64,000 nucleotides of DNA from Streptococcus sanguinis. GTDB taxonomy: Bacteria > Bacillota > Bacilli > Lactobacillales > Streptococcaceae. Of this stretch, positions 26,717 through 36,808 are shown piece after piece. How positions within the stretch are numbered: position 1 is the stretch's first letter; each line of letters begins with the position of its first letter. The stretch is taken from the NCBI RefSeq assembly GCF_003943735.1, contig NZ_RJMV01000002.1, forward strand, positions 128,208-192,207, read 5' to 3'. The notes below the pieces were generated by a model that saw nothing but the letters and a program-made list of their open reading frames with translations, ran no database searches and was not told where the DNA came from. Position numbers and translations under genes: made by a program.

Positions 26717-27829
26717 ATGGCAAAACGGATTATGAATTCAACTCCTAAGCAAGACGGCTTTCGGATGCCAGGAGAATTTGAAGAGCAAAAGCAAATTTGG
26801 ATGTTATGGCCTTGGCGTAACGATAACTGGCGCTTAGGTGCAAAACCAGCTCAGCAGGCTTTTCTTCAAGTAGCGAAGGCTATTAGTGACTTTGAGCAGG
26901 TCTCTCTCTGTGTGCCTCCAACTCAGTATGAGAATGCTCTGGCGCGCGTGTCAGCTTTAGATACAGATAATATACGTGTTATTGAAATGACCAATGATGA
27001 TTCTTGGATTCGGGATTGCGGCCCAACTTTTTTAGTCAATGATAAAGGGGACCTTCGAGCAGTAGACTGGGAATTCAATGCATGGGGTGGTCTGGTTGAT
27101 GGGCTTTATTTCCCTTGGGATCAGGATGCTTTGGTGGCTCGCAAGGTTTGCGAAATAGAAGGAGTAGACTCTTATAAAACGAAGGATTTTGTATTGGAGG
27201 GCGGTTCTATCCATGTTGACGGAGAAGGAACGGTCTTGGTTACAGAGATGTGCCTGCTACACCCTAGCCGAAACCCTCACTTGACTAAGGCAGAAATCGA
27301 AGAAAATCTCAAATCCTATCTCAACGCTGAGAAAGTGATTTGGGTTAAAGATGGAATTGATCCTTATGAAACAAATGGGCATATTGATGATGTAGCTTGT
27401 TTCGTTAGACCAGGAGAAGTGGCTTGTATCTATACAGAAGACGAAAGTCATCCTTTCTACAAAGAAGCTCAGGCAGCTTATCAATTTCTATCTGAACAGG
27501 TAGATGCTAAAGGAAGAAAATTAAAAGTTCATAAGCTATGTGTTACCAAAAAACCTTGTTATCTTCAGGCAGCAGCCAGCATTGATTATGCAGAAGGCAG
27601 CATCCCTCGGGAAGAGGGAGAAATCGCTATAGCTTCTTATCTGAATTTCTTAATTGTTAATGGAGCTATTATTTTACCGCAGTATGGTGATGAAAATGAT
27701 GCTTTGGCTGTAGAGCAGGTTCAGGCTATGTTCCCTGACAGAAAAATTGTTGGAGTAGAGACCACAGAAATTGCTTATGGTGGTGGCAATATACACTGTA
27801 TTACACAGCAGCAGCCAGCGGTGATTTAA
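26717..27829 (+). CDS. aguA: Agmatine deiminase
   Basis: AguA hydrolyses agmatine to carbamoylputrescine and ammonia, helping acid tolerance. The 370-residue protein shows GFRMPGEFEEQKQIWMLWPW at the N-terminus, the NDDSWIRDCGPTF motif, NGHIDDVACF with the catalytic His, and the C-terminal GGGNIHCITQQ with the nucleophile at Cys361. It is 15 bp behind aguD. In S. mutans and enterococci the operon continues into a carbamate kinase; here a terminator follows and no such gene is present. Confidence 0.95.
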   Translation: MAKRIMNSTPKQDGFRMPGEFEEQKQIWMLWPWRNDNWRLGAKPAQQAFLQVAKAISDFEQVSLCVPPTQYENALARVSALDTDNIRVIEMTNDDSWIRDCGPTFLVNDKGDLRAVDWEFNAWGGLVDGLYFPWDQDALVARKVCEIEGVDSYKTKDFVLEGGSIHVDGEGTVLVTEMCLLHPSRNPHLTKAEIEENLKSYLNAEKVIWVKDGIDPYETNGHIDDVACFVRPGEVACIYTEDESHPFYKEAQAAYQFLSEQVDAKGRKLKVHKLCVTKKPCYLQAAASIDYAEGSIPREEGEIAIASYLNFLIVNGAIILPQYGDENDALAVEQVQAMFPDRKIVGVETTEIAYGGGNIHCITQQQPAVI

Positions 27830-27977
27830 TGATGCCTTACTGATAGTATATATAAGTGTTTGATAAGAAAAATCAAAGCTACTATCTCCTTTTTAGTAGT
27901 TGTTTCTAGCATTCTTGAGGTTTGAAAAAGTTAGAAACTGTAATACATGAATTACTTAGGCTATTTCTCACGAAAAA

Positions 27978-28005
27978 AGACTGGAGATTATCTCCGGTCT
28001 CTTTT
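27978..28005 (+). terminator. Terminator of aguBDA operon
   Basis: AGACTGGAGA pairs with TCTCCGGTCT around a TTA loop (one G-T wobble), followed by TTTT. It lies about 150 bp after aguA. Confidence 0.8.
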
Positions 28006-28048
28006 ATGCTGGCACCAAAAATAGTATAATAAAACAAAGGAGGCTAGC

Positions 28049-28867
28049 ATGAACCAATCTTTGAAAGCGGCAGTCTATGGTTTGGCGGTAGCTGATGCAT
28101 TAGGCGTTCCGTATGAATTTTTAACCCGAGGCAGTTTTAAAGCGATTGAGATGGTGGGTTTTGGCAGCCATCAGCAACCAGCTGGCACTTGGTCAGATGA
28201 TACCAGCCTTGTTTTGGCGACCTGTGATTCTATCAGGGTAAAAGGTAAGATTGACCCTGTCGATATGCAGCAGAGGTTTAAAAATTGGCTCTTCGAGGGA
28301 GCCTACACGCCAGATGGTTTGACCTTCGATGTAGGAAATGCGACTCGCGAAGCTTTGACAAGGGGACACGGTCTGTCTGATGAATATTCCAATGGAAATG
28401 GTTCTTTGATGCGGATTCTGCCTCTTGCCTTTACGGAAGCCAGTCCGTCTGATATTGAAGCTGTTTCTAGTATTACACATGCTCATGCGACTTCCGTAGA
28501 GGCCTGCCTGCTTTATGTGACCATTGCTCGTAGGCTCTTAAAAGGCCGGCAACTATCAGAAATATTATCAGGCTTAGAGACTAGTACAACCTATGCTCGT
28601 TTGCAAACTTTAGAAGATCTGACCGAAGATGACATTCGCTCTATTGGCTATGTGGTGGATACCTTGGAAGCAGCACTGTGGTGTCTGCTGACTAGCACTT
28701 CTTATCCGGAAACTGTCCTGAAAGCTGTTAATTTGGGCGATGACACTGATACAGTAGCAGCAGTTGCTGGCGGTCTGGCTGGCATCATCTATGGTTTGGA
28801 AGGGATTCCTGATAACTGGCTAGCCCAGCTGCGTAATAAAGAACTGTTGGAAAGCTGCTTGTTTTAA
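28049..28867 (+). CDS. ADP-ribosylglycohydrolase family protein
   Basis: The 272-residue protein belongs to the DraG/ARH family, which removes ADP-ribose from proteins or small molecules using two magnesium ions. Metal ligands are visible in WSDDTS (Asp50, Asp51, Thr52) and in the C-terminal GDDTDTVAAVAGGLAG motif (about 228-243). A TAGTATAAT promoter and an AAGGAGG site precede the ATG. No ADP-ribosyltransferase is nearby, so the substrate is unknown. Confidence 0.88.
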   Translation: MNQSLKAAVYGLAVADALGVPYEFLTRGSFKAIEMVGFGSHQQPAGTWSDDTSLVLATCDSIRVKGKIDPVDMQQRFKNWLFEGAYTPDGLTFDVGNATREALTRGHGLSDEYSNGNGSLMRILPLAFTEASPSDIEAVSSITHAHATSVEACLLYVTIARRLLKGRQLSEILSGLETSTTYARLQTLEDLTEDDIRSIGYVVDTLEAALWCLLTSTSYPETVLKAVNLGDDTDTVAAVAGGLAGIIYGLEGIPDNWLAQLRNKELLESCLF

Positions 28868-28915
28868 AGAGATAATCGGAAGAAAGGACTGTATTGATCA
28901 TTTAAAAAGTAAAAC

Positions 28916-28955
28916 AGTAAAAGAGCCACTTAGGCTCTTTCAGACCGAAGACAAA
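28916..28955. repeat. IS left inverted repeat
   Basis: This 40-bp end contains AAAGAGCC-ACTTA-GGCTCTTT, itself a hairpin, followed by CAGACCGAAGACAAA. It matches the reverse complement of the right end except for the five loop bases and two others. Confidence 0.8.
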
Positions 28956-28987
28956 CATTCCAAATGGTATTTGTCTTTTTCTGTTTG

Positions 28988-30252
28988 TCAGGCTAATATT
29001 TCATCTTTTGATAGAATAATGGTCATTTGAACAAAATAAAAAGGCTTGTCCACCCTCATTTTTACTAGTTTTTTAAGATTCAAACACGCCAAAGTAAGCC
29101 CAACCTTATCTTCTATCTTGGACTTGCCTTTCTCTCTTGTATAACGGAGGTTGTGGTATTCTTTGGCTGTCCCAAAGAGCCGCTCGATGGTTTCTTTGCG
29201 CTTCTTATAGAGCTCCTTCATCCCTCTTTGATGTCGAATCTCTTCACAAAATTCAAGGTCGTCTTTCCATACATGTCTTGTGATGACTTTCTGCTGATTC
29301 TGGCTCTGAGTACAAACGGATAATAGGGGACAAGCGACACATACTTTTGGGTTACTCTTATACTCACGGTAGCCTGCTCGGGTCGTCGTGCAATAGGCTA
29401 ATACTTGGTTCTCTGGACAGAGGTAACAGTCATAGAAAGCATCATAAACAAAATCACCGGGTCTTAAGTTCCCCCTTACTCCCTTGGGGCGGGTATAGGG
29501 GAAGACAGGGATGATGTTTCGCTGTAATAAATAATGGGCAATGGCTGGGGTCTTATAGCCTGAGTCCGCAATAATGTAACGTGGGGAGAAAGCTTCTAAC
29601 TTTGAAAAAAGGGCAGGGAAAGCCTGACTGTCATGAACATTTCCTGCTTCAACACTATAAGCCAAGGCCCAGCCATGCTTATCACACGCTACTTGGGCAG
29701 AATAGGCAAATACTTCCTTGTGTTGACCCTTGTGGAACCACCCACTCTCAGGATCTGTCGTTGAGATTTTCTTTTCTTTAGCCTCGCTTCCTTTTGCGTG
29801 CTTTAAGGACTTTTTTCGTGTTTTCTCCTATCTACATCAATCTCAACTTCCAATTGCTCCCTCATAAATTTAGCTTGTTGGGCAACCATTTCCTTATGAT
29901 ACTTGTGACTGTTAGCTGCCGCTTTGATAGGGGTACCATCCACAAATATTTCCGAAGGATCCATTAGACCAGCACATAAAGCTTGATGGAGTACTTGTGA
30001 AAATATCTCCGTAATCAGTGCTTTATCTTGAAAGCGACGGCTGTAATTCTTTCCATATGTGGTAAAATGAGGCACCTTGTCATCCAAGCTTAGTCCAAGA
30101 AACCAACGATAAGCTACGTTTACTTCAATGTCTTTAATGGTTTGGCGCATAGAGCGAATGCCATAAAAACATTGAATCAAGGGAATTTTGACTAACATGT
30201 TGGCAGCGATGATAATCTGGTTTTTCTTTGTGAAACATAACTTGCACCTCAC
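28988..30252 (-). pseudogene. IS1182-family transposase, truncated and frameshifted
   Basis: Two fragments on the minus strand together make most of a DDE transposase. The first (30252 down to about 29817) holds LIQCFYGIRSMRQTIKDIEV and the FVDGTPIKAAAN motif with the first catalytic Asp. The second (about 29811 down to 28988) holds the TTDPESGW region, IADSGYK with the second Asp, and the ERLFGTAKEYHNLRYTREKG motif with the catalytic Glu. They are joined by a -1 shift at a run of six T on the plus strand (29811-29816), consistent with loss of one base. About 70-100 N-terminal residues expected for the family are missing, so the gene is also 5'-truncated. Confidence 0.85.
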
Positions 30253-30320
30253 AACTTCTCTTACCTCTATGATACTACTTTACAAAAAGAAAAGCCCTTA
30301 GAAAATTGTGTGCTAAGGAC

Positions 30321-30360
30321 TTTGTCTTCAATCTGAAAGAGCCACTTAGGCTCTTTTACT
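30321..30360. repeat. IS right inverted repeat
   Basis: This is the 40-bp partner of the left end. The hairpin loop reads ACTTA on the plus strand in both copies, so the loop is in direct orientation while everything around it is inverted. It probably also ends telA transcription. Confidence 0.8.
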
Positions 30361-31616
30361 TATTCTGTAGTTAATTCTTTCTGGGCTTCCTTGCCTTGGT
30401 CCAACAGGGCTTGGATAATCTTTTGATCACGTAGTTTGACAGAGTTGTTGATGGTCTCTGCAGACTGGATAACAGTAGCTTCTAGCAGAGCGCGTTTTTC
30501 CCGCCCTTTATCAATAGCTTCGATAATGCCTTGGTTTTGTGCGACAAGGCTTTCTGCCAGCTTAGTGACAGACTCAACAGCGATAGTAGGACTTTGAGAA
30601 ATCCGCTCCAGCTGAGGAATGACTTCCTTGCTCGTTTCGGCGAGCATTTGCAGGGCAGCGTTATTCGCATTAGAAATGGCGTCAGCTACCTGACCAGACT
30701 TCATGGATTGCTGGAGAATGCCTAACTGGGCGATAGACAGTTTCATAGTTGGAATGGTATTGCGACGGAGCATTCCAAGTTTTTGGCGCATATCAGAGGA
30801 AACCTTGACCAGATTACGCATCTGAGGCGTTGTCGCCCAAGCTACATAGAGACGGCTGACATATTCAGTATGTTGCTGCTCTAGGGTATTGACCACCTCT
30901 GTCATTCGGGCTAATTCTTGCGATTTGACTTGGTAGTCAACGGTTGTCATATCTAACTGAGCAACTTCAGCCTGCAGTTTGAGCGCTCGATTGCCAGATT
31001 CTTGCTGAGCAGCTTCGATAAAGGAAATAACTCCGACTAGGTTTTCAATCGATTTGGTATTGTCCTCAATCAGCATTTCAGCAGAAACAATATTGCGAGC
31101 CAGAACATCTTCTTGTTTGACGACTGTTGCAGCCATGCCGTCCATTTTCTGCTCAATATTTTGTGAGTCAAAATAGAATTCTTGAAGAGTGTTTTTGCTC
31201 TGTTTGAAGAGTTTTTCCAGGAAATTAGGCTTTTTGTCCAGTTCTGCTACTTGAGCATCCTTGTATTTTGCAACAAAGCCATTGAGTTCTTTGTTAGTGT
31301 TTTTTAAGAGCTCATCTACCTGGGGAATTTGTAATTTTTTCTGCTCGGCTAAGATACGATTGACAGTACCGTTGACCTCTTCTACAGCAGATTGACCAAA
31401 GTCCAGCAAGGCATTTTGGTCTGATACGAAATTATCCACCAGCTGTGGAGCTTTAGCCGTAATAGCACTCTGTTGCTCAGGAGTCAGTTTTTCCAGAAAA
31501 GTTAGCTGGCCATTTTCTTGAGTCGTATTGGCTTCGATGATTTCTGTTGTTTTGTCGCTTTTGCTGATGGCATTGTTAGCAATTTTATCAATGTCAAAAT
31601 TAAATTCTTGGCTCAT
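30360..31616 (-). CDS. telA: TelA-type toxic anion resistance protein
   Basis: The 418-residue soluble protein is mainly helical, with long coiled-coil-prone segments and the family signature around VSRLYVAWATTPQMRNLVKVSSDMRQKLGMLRRNTIPTM (split across about residues 249-290). TelA proteins were named from tellurite resistance, but their cell role, perhaps in envelope stress, is not settled. It follows xpaC by 24 bp on the same strand, a pairing found across Firmicutes. The stop codon touches the end of an insertion sequence whose hairpin may serve as terminator. Confidence 0.85.
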   Translation of the reverse strand: MSQEFNFDIDKIANNAISKSDKTTEIIEANTTQENGQLTFLEKLTPEQQSAITAKAPQLVDNFVSDQNALLDFGQSAVEEVNGTVNRILAEQKKLQIPQVDELLKNTNKELNGFVAKYKDAQVAELDKKPNFLEKLFKQSKNTLQEFYFDSQNIEQKMDGMAATVVKQEDVLARNIVSAEMLIEDNTKSIENLVGVISFIEAAQQESGNRALKLQAEVAQLDMTTVDYQVKSQELARMTEVVNTLEQQHTEYVSRLYVAWATTPQMRNLVKVSSDMRQKLGMLRRNTIPTMKLSIAQLGILQQSMKSGQVADAISNANNAALQMLAETSKEVIPQLERISQSPTIAVESVTKLAESLVAQNQGIIEAIDKGREKRALLEATVIQSAETINNSVKLRDQKIIQALLDQGKEAQKELTTE

Positions 31617-31640
31617 AGTTTCTCCTTTGGTTTATCTAGC

Positions 31641-32486
31641 TTAAAAGCCGGTGTCTGTGTGCTTTTCTTTATCTAAGATACGCAGGCTAATGTCAAAGTC
31701 CCTCAAATCAGCTTCATTTAACTGGCGCAGCGCTTCGTCTAGGTCCAAGTCAAACTGCTTGATGGCTGCTTTGGCCTTGGCTAGCCGCTCCTCTGCATTG
31801 TAAAAATCTTTGGGAGAAGCTTTGATTTTGAGGTAGCCTTCTAAAATATCTTCGTAGTGCTCCATCTGGGACTGATGAATGGCAGTCAGCTCTTCCTTAT
31901 TGTTGCTTTCGGATTGGGAGATTTTTTGAAGAATGGCCTCATGGTCAATCTGAATATTGCGAACCGTAGCGACCAATTCTGGGGCTAGCTCTTCTAGACT
32001 AGTTTTCTTAGGCTGCGCTTCTTTTCGTTTTTTCTCTCGTTCAATCTTTTTCAGTTGTTCATCGATTTCATCGGCGACAGTACGAATTTTAGTCTGGATT
32101 CGCTGATAGACAGAAGTGGGAATTTCTCCACGTAGATCGTTAGCAGCATTTTTGATATAGGTTAGCTGGGGAAGAATTTCTAAGGCTAAATTCTGATAGC
32201 TTTCTTGGTCCCCATCTTCTTGGTAGCCTTCCAATTCTTTAATGCGGCGGTCAGCATGACCAATTTCTGATTTCAGATCTTCAATACGGCCAATGCTGGC
32301 TTGCTTTGCTTCAATCCGAACTTTTTTCTGGCTTTGGTGGCGATAGATTCCGTAGCCAATAGCTCCCAGAATAGCTATGGGAATTAGATAGCTGGCTACA
32401 GCTCCAGAACCAAATACAAATACAAGTATCCAAATCCAGCTAAACCATTCTGGTTGCTGGTTGGAATCATCATTTCTCCTCGACAT
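31641..32486 (-). CDS. XpaC-like membrane-anchored coiled-coil protein
   Basis: The 281-residue protein has two close hydrophobic segments near the N-terminus (about residues 14-45, EWFSWIWILVFVFGSGAVAS) and then a long charged helical region to the end. It resembles XpaC proteins, encoded next to telA in many Firmicutes; the old name refers to hydrolysis of a chromogenic phosphate and does not tell its function. The ribosome site before the ATG is weak. The pair xpaC-telA probably forms one transcription unit on the minus strand. Confidence 0.75.
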   Translation of the reverse strand: MSRRNDDSNQQPEWFSWIWILVFVFGSGAVASYLIPIAILGAIGYGIYRHQSQKKVRIEAKQASIGRIEDLKSEIGHADRRIKELEGYQEDGDQESYQNLALEILPQLTYIKNAANDLRGEIPTSVYQRIQTKIRTVADEIDEQLKKIEREKKRKEAQPKKTSLEELAPELVATVRNIQIDHEAILQKISQSESNNKEELTAIHQSQMEHYEDILEGYLKIKASPKDFYNAEERLAKAKAAIKQFDLDLDEALRQLNEADLRDFDISLRILDKEKHTDTGF

Positions 32487-32683
32487 GGACGTTTCTCTTT
32501 CTTCTCAATGTGATATCTCTATTTTAACATAAAAGCTGGTTTTTGAAGGATAAAGATTGAAATGATTTTATATATTGAGACCATTTTTTATATTTGCTTA
32601 ATTCAAAAAGACATTTGATTCCTATCAATAAAGCAAGCGTCATTTCTAAAACGAAAGTTTCTTCGTTTCTCTCAAGTATTCAA

Positions 32684-32712
32684 ACAAAAATCGCAGGGCA
32701 TACCCTGCGATT
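32684..32712 (-). terminator. Terminator after gshF
   Basis: ATCGCAGGG and CCCTGCGAT pair around a 4-base loop, followed on the minus strand by TTTTGTTTG. Confidence 0.85.
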
Positions 32713-32721
32713 CGTGTTTTA

Positions 32722-34977
32722 TCAATCCATTTCTGGGAAAAGTTTGGCCAGTATTTTAGGTGTGATGCTTTGTCCCGGCCCCTCAGCGCAATAGGTGTGC
32801 ATATACATAGAGGGGTTGAAGTTTAGCTCGATGCAGGTACAGTTGGGATTTTCCTTTGTGGAAATAGCAGAGCTGTCAGGGATAATCAGGTCAACGCCAC
32901 AAGCCCAAGCTCCCATAGCCTTTGCCATGTCCGCAGCGAGTTCCTTATAAGATGGGTGCATGCTGTCTGTGACATCAATCGAGTCTCCACCGGTAGAAAT
33001 ATTGGAATTGCGCCGCAAGTCAACTTTGACTCCAGCAGGCAGGATATCGTCGGGTCCATAACCTTGCTGGTCTAACATGAGCAGTTCAATGTCCCCCAGT
33101 TCAATGATTTCGAGTGGTGATCGATGATCTCGACCCCGCAGGGGATTGTCATTTTTGATGGCAACCAATTCTCTCACGGTATGCTGACCGTCTCCTACGA
33201 CATTGGCTGCTACTCGCAAGAGGACTGCCTCACACTGACCGTCTAAGACAAAGAAGCGGTACTCCGTTCCAGCGATAAATTCTTCGACTAAGACAGCAGC
33301 GTCTTCTGAAAAGGCAATCTCTAAAGCCTTGCGATAAGATTCCAGGCTAGCTGGTTCTTGGAAGATGGAGATGCCTAGTCCGAAGTTGGTTGACTTGGGT
33401 TTGACGACAATTTGATGATCCTTAATCAAAGGGTAATAGGCCAGTCCCTCTTCAAGAGAAGAAAATTCTGCTCCAGCTGGAACGGGAAAGTCAGCTGCAG
33501 CCAAAATCTTTTTGGTGACTGTTTTATTGGCCATGGCCAGAGGGATGACATAGTTATCCTTGGAGGTCATATTGCCGTTCTTGACATATTCCACATGGTG
33601 ACCATGCCAAAGCTTGAGAAATTGGTCATTTTCATCTAAAATTTCAAAGTTTAGACCTCTTTGTATGGCATCAAAGAGTAGCATTTGAGTAGATAATTCC
33701 ATATTCTCGTAGCCTTTGAGAGCATAAGGAGCCGTCCAAGCATAGCGGTGATATTCCTCTGCTTTTTCTAGTCCAAAGGCCATTAAGGAATCCTGCTGGA
33801 TATGAGGCAGGAGTTGACCAGATAGGGTTGGCTGAGGATTTAGTAGTGCCTCCTTAAGCTGCTCAAGCAAGCTTTGGTAGTAAGTTGGCAGTTCAAAATG
33901 CTGGATGAGCTCTTCCATGGCTTGGAGAAGTGCTGAGCTGTCTGCCTCTTCTGGCAGGGCAGTCAGCGGGTGGCTACAAGCAATCTTTTGGTTCAAGTCG
34001 TGGGCAGCTTTTAATGCCGTATCAACATTTTCTACATCATCTAGCCAGAGCAGGCTCAGTAAAAAGAGATGGACAGTATCTAAGGTCTCTTGGCTAATAC
34101 CTAAATGGTCAAAAGGATTGAGATCGAAGCAGCGGAATTCCAGATAAGTGATCCCTTGCTCCAGATAGGCGCGATTGTGCTTCTGTCCACGGAAGCGAAC
34201 GGCTGAGTAAAATTCTTTTTCAGCGCTGAGCTCGCCTGACTGAACGTAGTTTTCAATATCAGTTATATATTGTTCCAAAGAAGCGTAGGATACCTGAATA
34301 TTCTCGTCATTGACATAGCCATAGTCGCTGTTACGAAAAGAGCGGATAGGCTGGGAAATTTCCTGACTGTAGAAACCGGCTTCTGCCCAAGGGGCAGCCC
34401 CGTAGAGATAGGTTAAAATCCAGCGGAAACGCAGAAAGTTTCGAGCCAGCTTGAGATAGAGGTCATTTTTAAAGTCCTTGAGTGAATGGTAGGAGCTGAC
34501 TTGAAAGAGAGAAGTGACCAGATCTTTTCCTAGCTCCATGTTGTAGTGGATGCCAGAGATGGCCTGTAGTTTTTTGCCATATTTTTTCGCTAAACCCTCT
34601 CGGTAGTGGCGTTCGTAGTCGTTTTCCAAACGGGCGATGACAATCTCTTCTTCAGTCAGCTGCGGTGGCATGGACAGGGGCCACAGGCGTTCACTCTGGT
34701 CAATCGAGCGGCCAGCCACATCGCTGATAGCTCCCAGCAAGCGTCGTGCTTCCTTAGTCGAGTGAGCGATAGGTGTAATTAGTTCCAGTTGTTGCTCGCT
34801 GAAGTCTGTTTGGATGGTCGGGTGGAAATTGCGGGAACCCAGCTGACTCGGATGGGCAGTTTGAGCTAAGTGTCCGTCAGTTGTTACCCGCAGATTTTCT
34901 CTCTCCAGACCAAAGGTCGCTTGGAGAATGGGGCTTGCTGTATCCAGTTTCTGCAATAATTGATTAATCGTCATCAT
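32722..34977 (-). CDS. gshF: Bifunctional glutathione synthetase GshF
   Basis: GshF carries out both steps of glutathione synthesis. The 751-residue protein has an N-terminal glutamate-cysteine ligase domain (FGLERENLRVTTDGHLAQTA near residue 23, then LELITP and YNMELGKDLV) and a C-terminal ATP-grasp domain (about 490-750; VVKPKSTNFGLGISIF, VEEFIAGTEYRFFVLDG, and the final ELNFNPSMYMH). The fused form is typical of streptococci, Listeria and Pasteurellaceae. Two ATG codons are adjacent at the start (34977 and 34974); GGTG spacing slightly favours the second. Glutathione would protect against the oxidants these bacteria make and meet. Confidence 0.95.
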   Translation of the reverse strand: MMTINQLLQKLDTASPILQATFGLERENLRVTTDGHLAQTAHPSQLGSRNFHPTIQTDFSEQQLELITPIAHSTKEARRLLGAISDVAGRSIDQSERLWPLSMPPQLTEEEIVIARLENDYERHYREGLAKKYGKKLQAISGIHYNMELGKDLVTSLFQVSSYHSLKDFKNDLYLKLARNFLRFRWILTYLYGAAPWAEAGFYSQEISQPIRSFRNSDYGYVNDENIQVSYASLEQYITDIENYVQSGELSAEKEFYSAVRFRGQKHNRAYLEQGITYLEFRCFDLNPFDHLGISQETLDTVHLFLLSLLWLDDVENVDTALKAAHDLNQKIACSHPLTALPEEADSSALLQAMEELIQHFELPTYYQSLLEQLKEALLNPQPTLSGQLLPHIQQDSLMAFGLEKAEEYHRYAWTAPYALKGYENMELSTQMLLFDAIQRGLNFEILDENDQFLKLWHGHHVEYVKNGNMTSKDNYVIPLAMANKTVTKKILAAADFPVPAGAEFSSLEEGLAYYPLIKDHQIVVKPKSTNFGLGISIFQEPASLESYRKALEIAFSEDAAVLVEEFIAGTEYRFFVLDGQCEAVLLRVAANVVGDGQHTVRELVAIKNDNPLRGRDHRSPLEIIELGDIELLMLDQQGYGPDDILPAGVKVDLRRNSNISTGGDSIDVTDSMHPSYKELAADMAKAMGAWACGVDLIIPDSSAISTKENPNCTCIELNFNPSMYMHTYCAEGPGQSITPKILAKLFPEMD

Positions 34978-35163
34978 TTCACCGTCCTATGGTAGTAATT
35001 TTAGTCTATTACAAACAGAAAAAGAAAACAAATTTCCGCTACGATTTTACAAAAATTCCGAACTTTTATTTTTAATAAACTAACAAATTTCAGAAAATAC
35101 AGATTTTTTGAAAATTTAATTCGTTTTCAAAAGGGAAAAAGCAAATCAAGAATGGATCCCACC

Positions 35164-35192
35164 TTGAAAAATTGTTAAATTTTTCATATAAT
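35164..35192 (+). promoter_or_regulatory. Promoter of purA
   Basis: TTGAAA and TATAAT are spaced by 17 bp, giving a start near 35199 and a leader of about 73 nt. The leader first forms GCAGG/CCTGC (35211-35227). Confidence 0.7.
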
Positions 35193-35208
35193 GAGGTATA
35201 AAACATAA

Positions 35209-36564
<1,356 letters not shown>

Positions 36565-36565
36565 A

Positions 36566-36603
36566 AAAGTCAGCACAAGGAAATTGCTTCTTGTGCTTTT
36601 TTG
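36566..36603 (+). terminator. Terminator after purA
   Basis: AGCACAAG pairs with CTTGTGCT, followed by a T run. Confidence 0.8.
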
Positions 36604-36617
36604 CAAGAAAATTTCAT

Positions 36618-36650
36618 CTTAAGATTCATTTAAGATATATATTTTATACT
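36618..36650 (+). promoter_or_regulatory. CiaR-dependent promoter of csRNA gene 1
   Basis: CTTAAG-N5-TTTAAG (36618-36634) matches the known CiaR direct repeat TTTAAG-N5-TTTAAG at all but one base. Its end is 10 bp from the -10 TATACT (36645-36650), the arrangement of CiaR-activated promoters. Confidence 0.85.
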
Positions 36651-36656
36651 AACAGC

Positions 36657-36750
36657 GTAAACAAAGACCTCCTAACTTTGTTTAAAAATCCTAAACTTTT
36701 TTCATAATAATCTCCTGAAAGTCACCCCAGTGGTGGCTTTTATTTTTTTT
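36657..36750 (+). ncRNA. Cia-dependent small RNA (csRNA) 1
   Basis: This RNA of about 94 nt starts near 36657. Its 5' hairpin pairs AAACAAAG with CTTTGTTT and displays ACCTCCTAA in the loop, complementary to ribosome binding sites. An unpaired stretch with TCCTAAA and AATAATCTCC follows, then a terminator hairpin (AAAGTCACC with GGTGGCTTT) and a T run. Layout and motifs match the streptococcal csRNA (ccn) family, which base-pair with mRNA start regions and block translation. A second copy lies at 60108-60203. Targets cannot be told from this window. Confidence 0.85.
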
Positions 36751-36769
36751 GAGAAGTGCAGCAGGCTTG

Positions 36770-36778
36770 TGGTATAAT
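36770..36778 (+). promoter_or_regulatory. Extended -10 promoter of tadA
   Basis: TGGTATAAT matches TGnTATAAT. The expected start near 36785 excludes translation starts further upstream. Confidence 0.65.
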
Positions 36779-36808
36779 GAGATAGATGACTATAGTTTTA
36801 GAAAGACA

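Larger units (their letters stand above)
28916..30360 (-). mobile_element. Degenerate IS1182-family insertion sequence
   Basis: A 1445-bp segment is bounded by 40-bp inverted repeats (28916-28955 and 30321-30360) and contains a decayed IS1182-type transposase gene. The transposase lacks its N-terminal part and is split by a frameshift, so the element should be unable to move by itself. The right end touches the stop codon of telA. I could not identify a clear target-site duplication. Confidence 0.85.

Noticed and set aside
29805..29820. Programmed -1 frameshift in the transposase
   Set aside because: The A6 run is not in the phase needed for tandem slippage, and the gene is also truncated at its 5' end.
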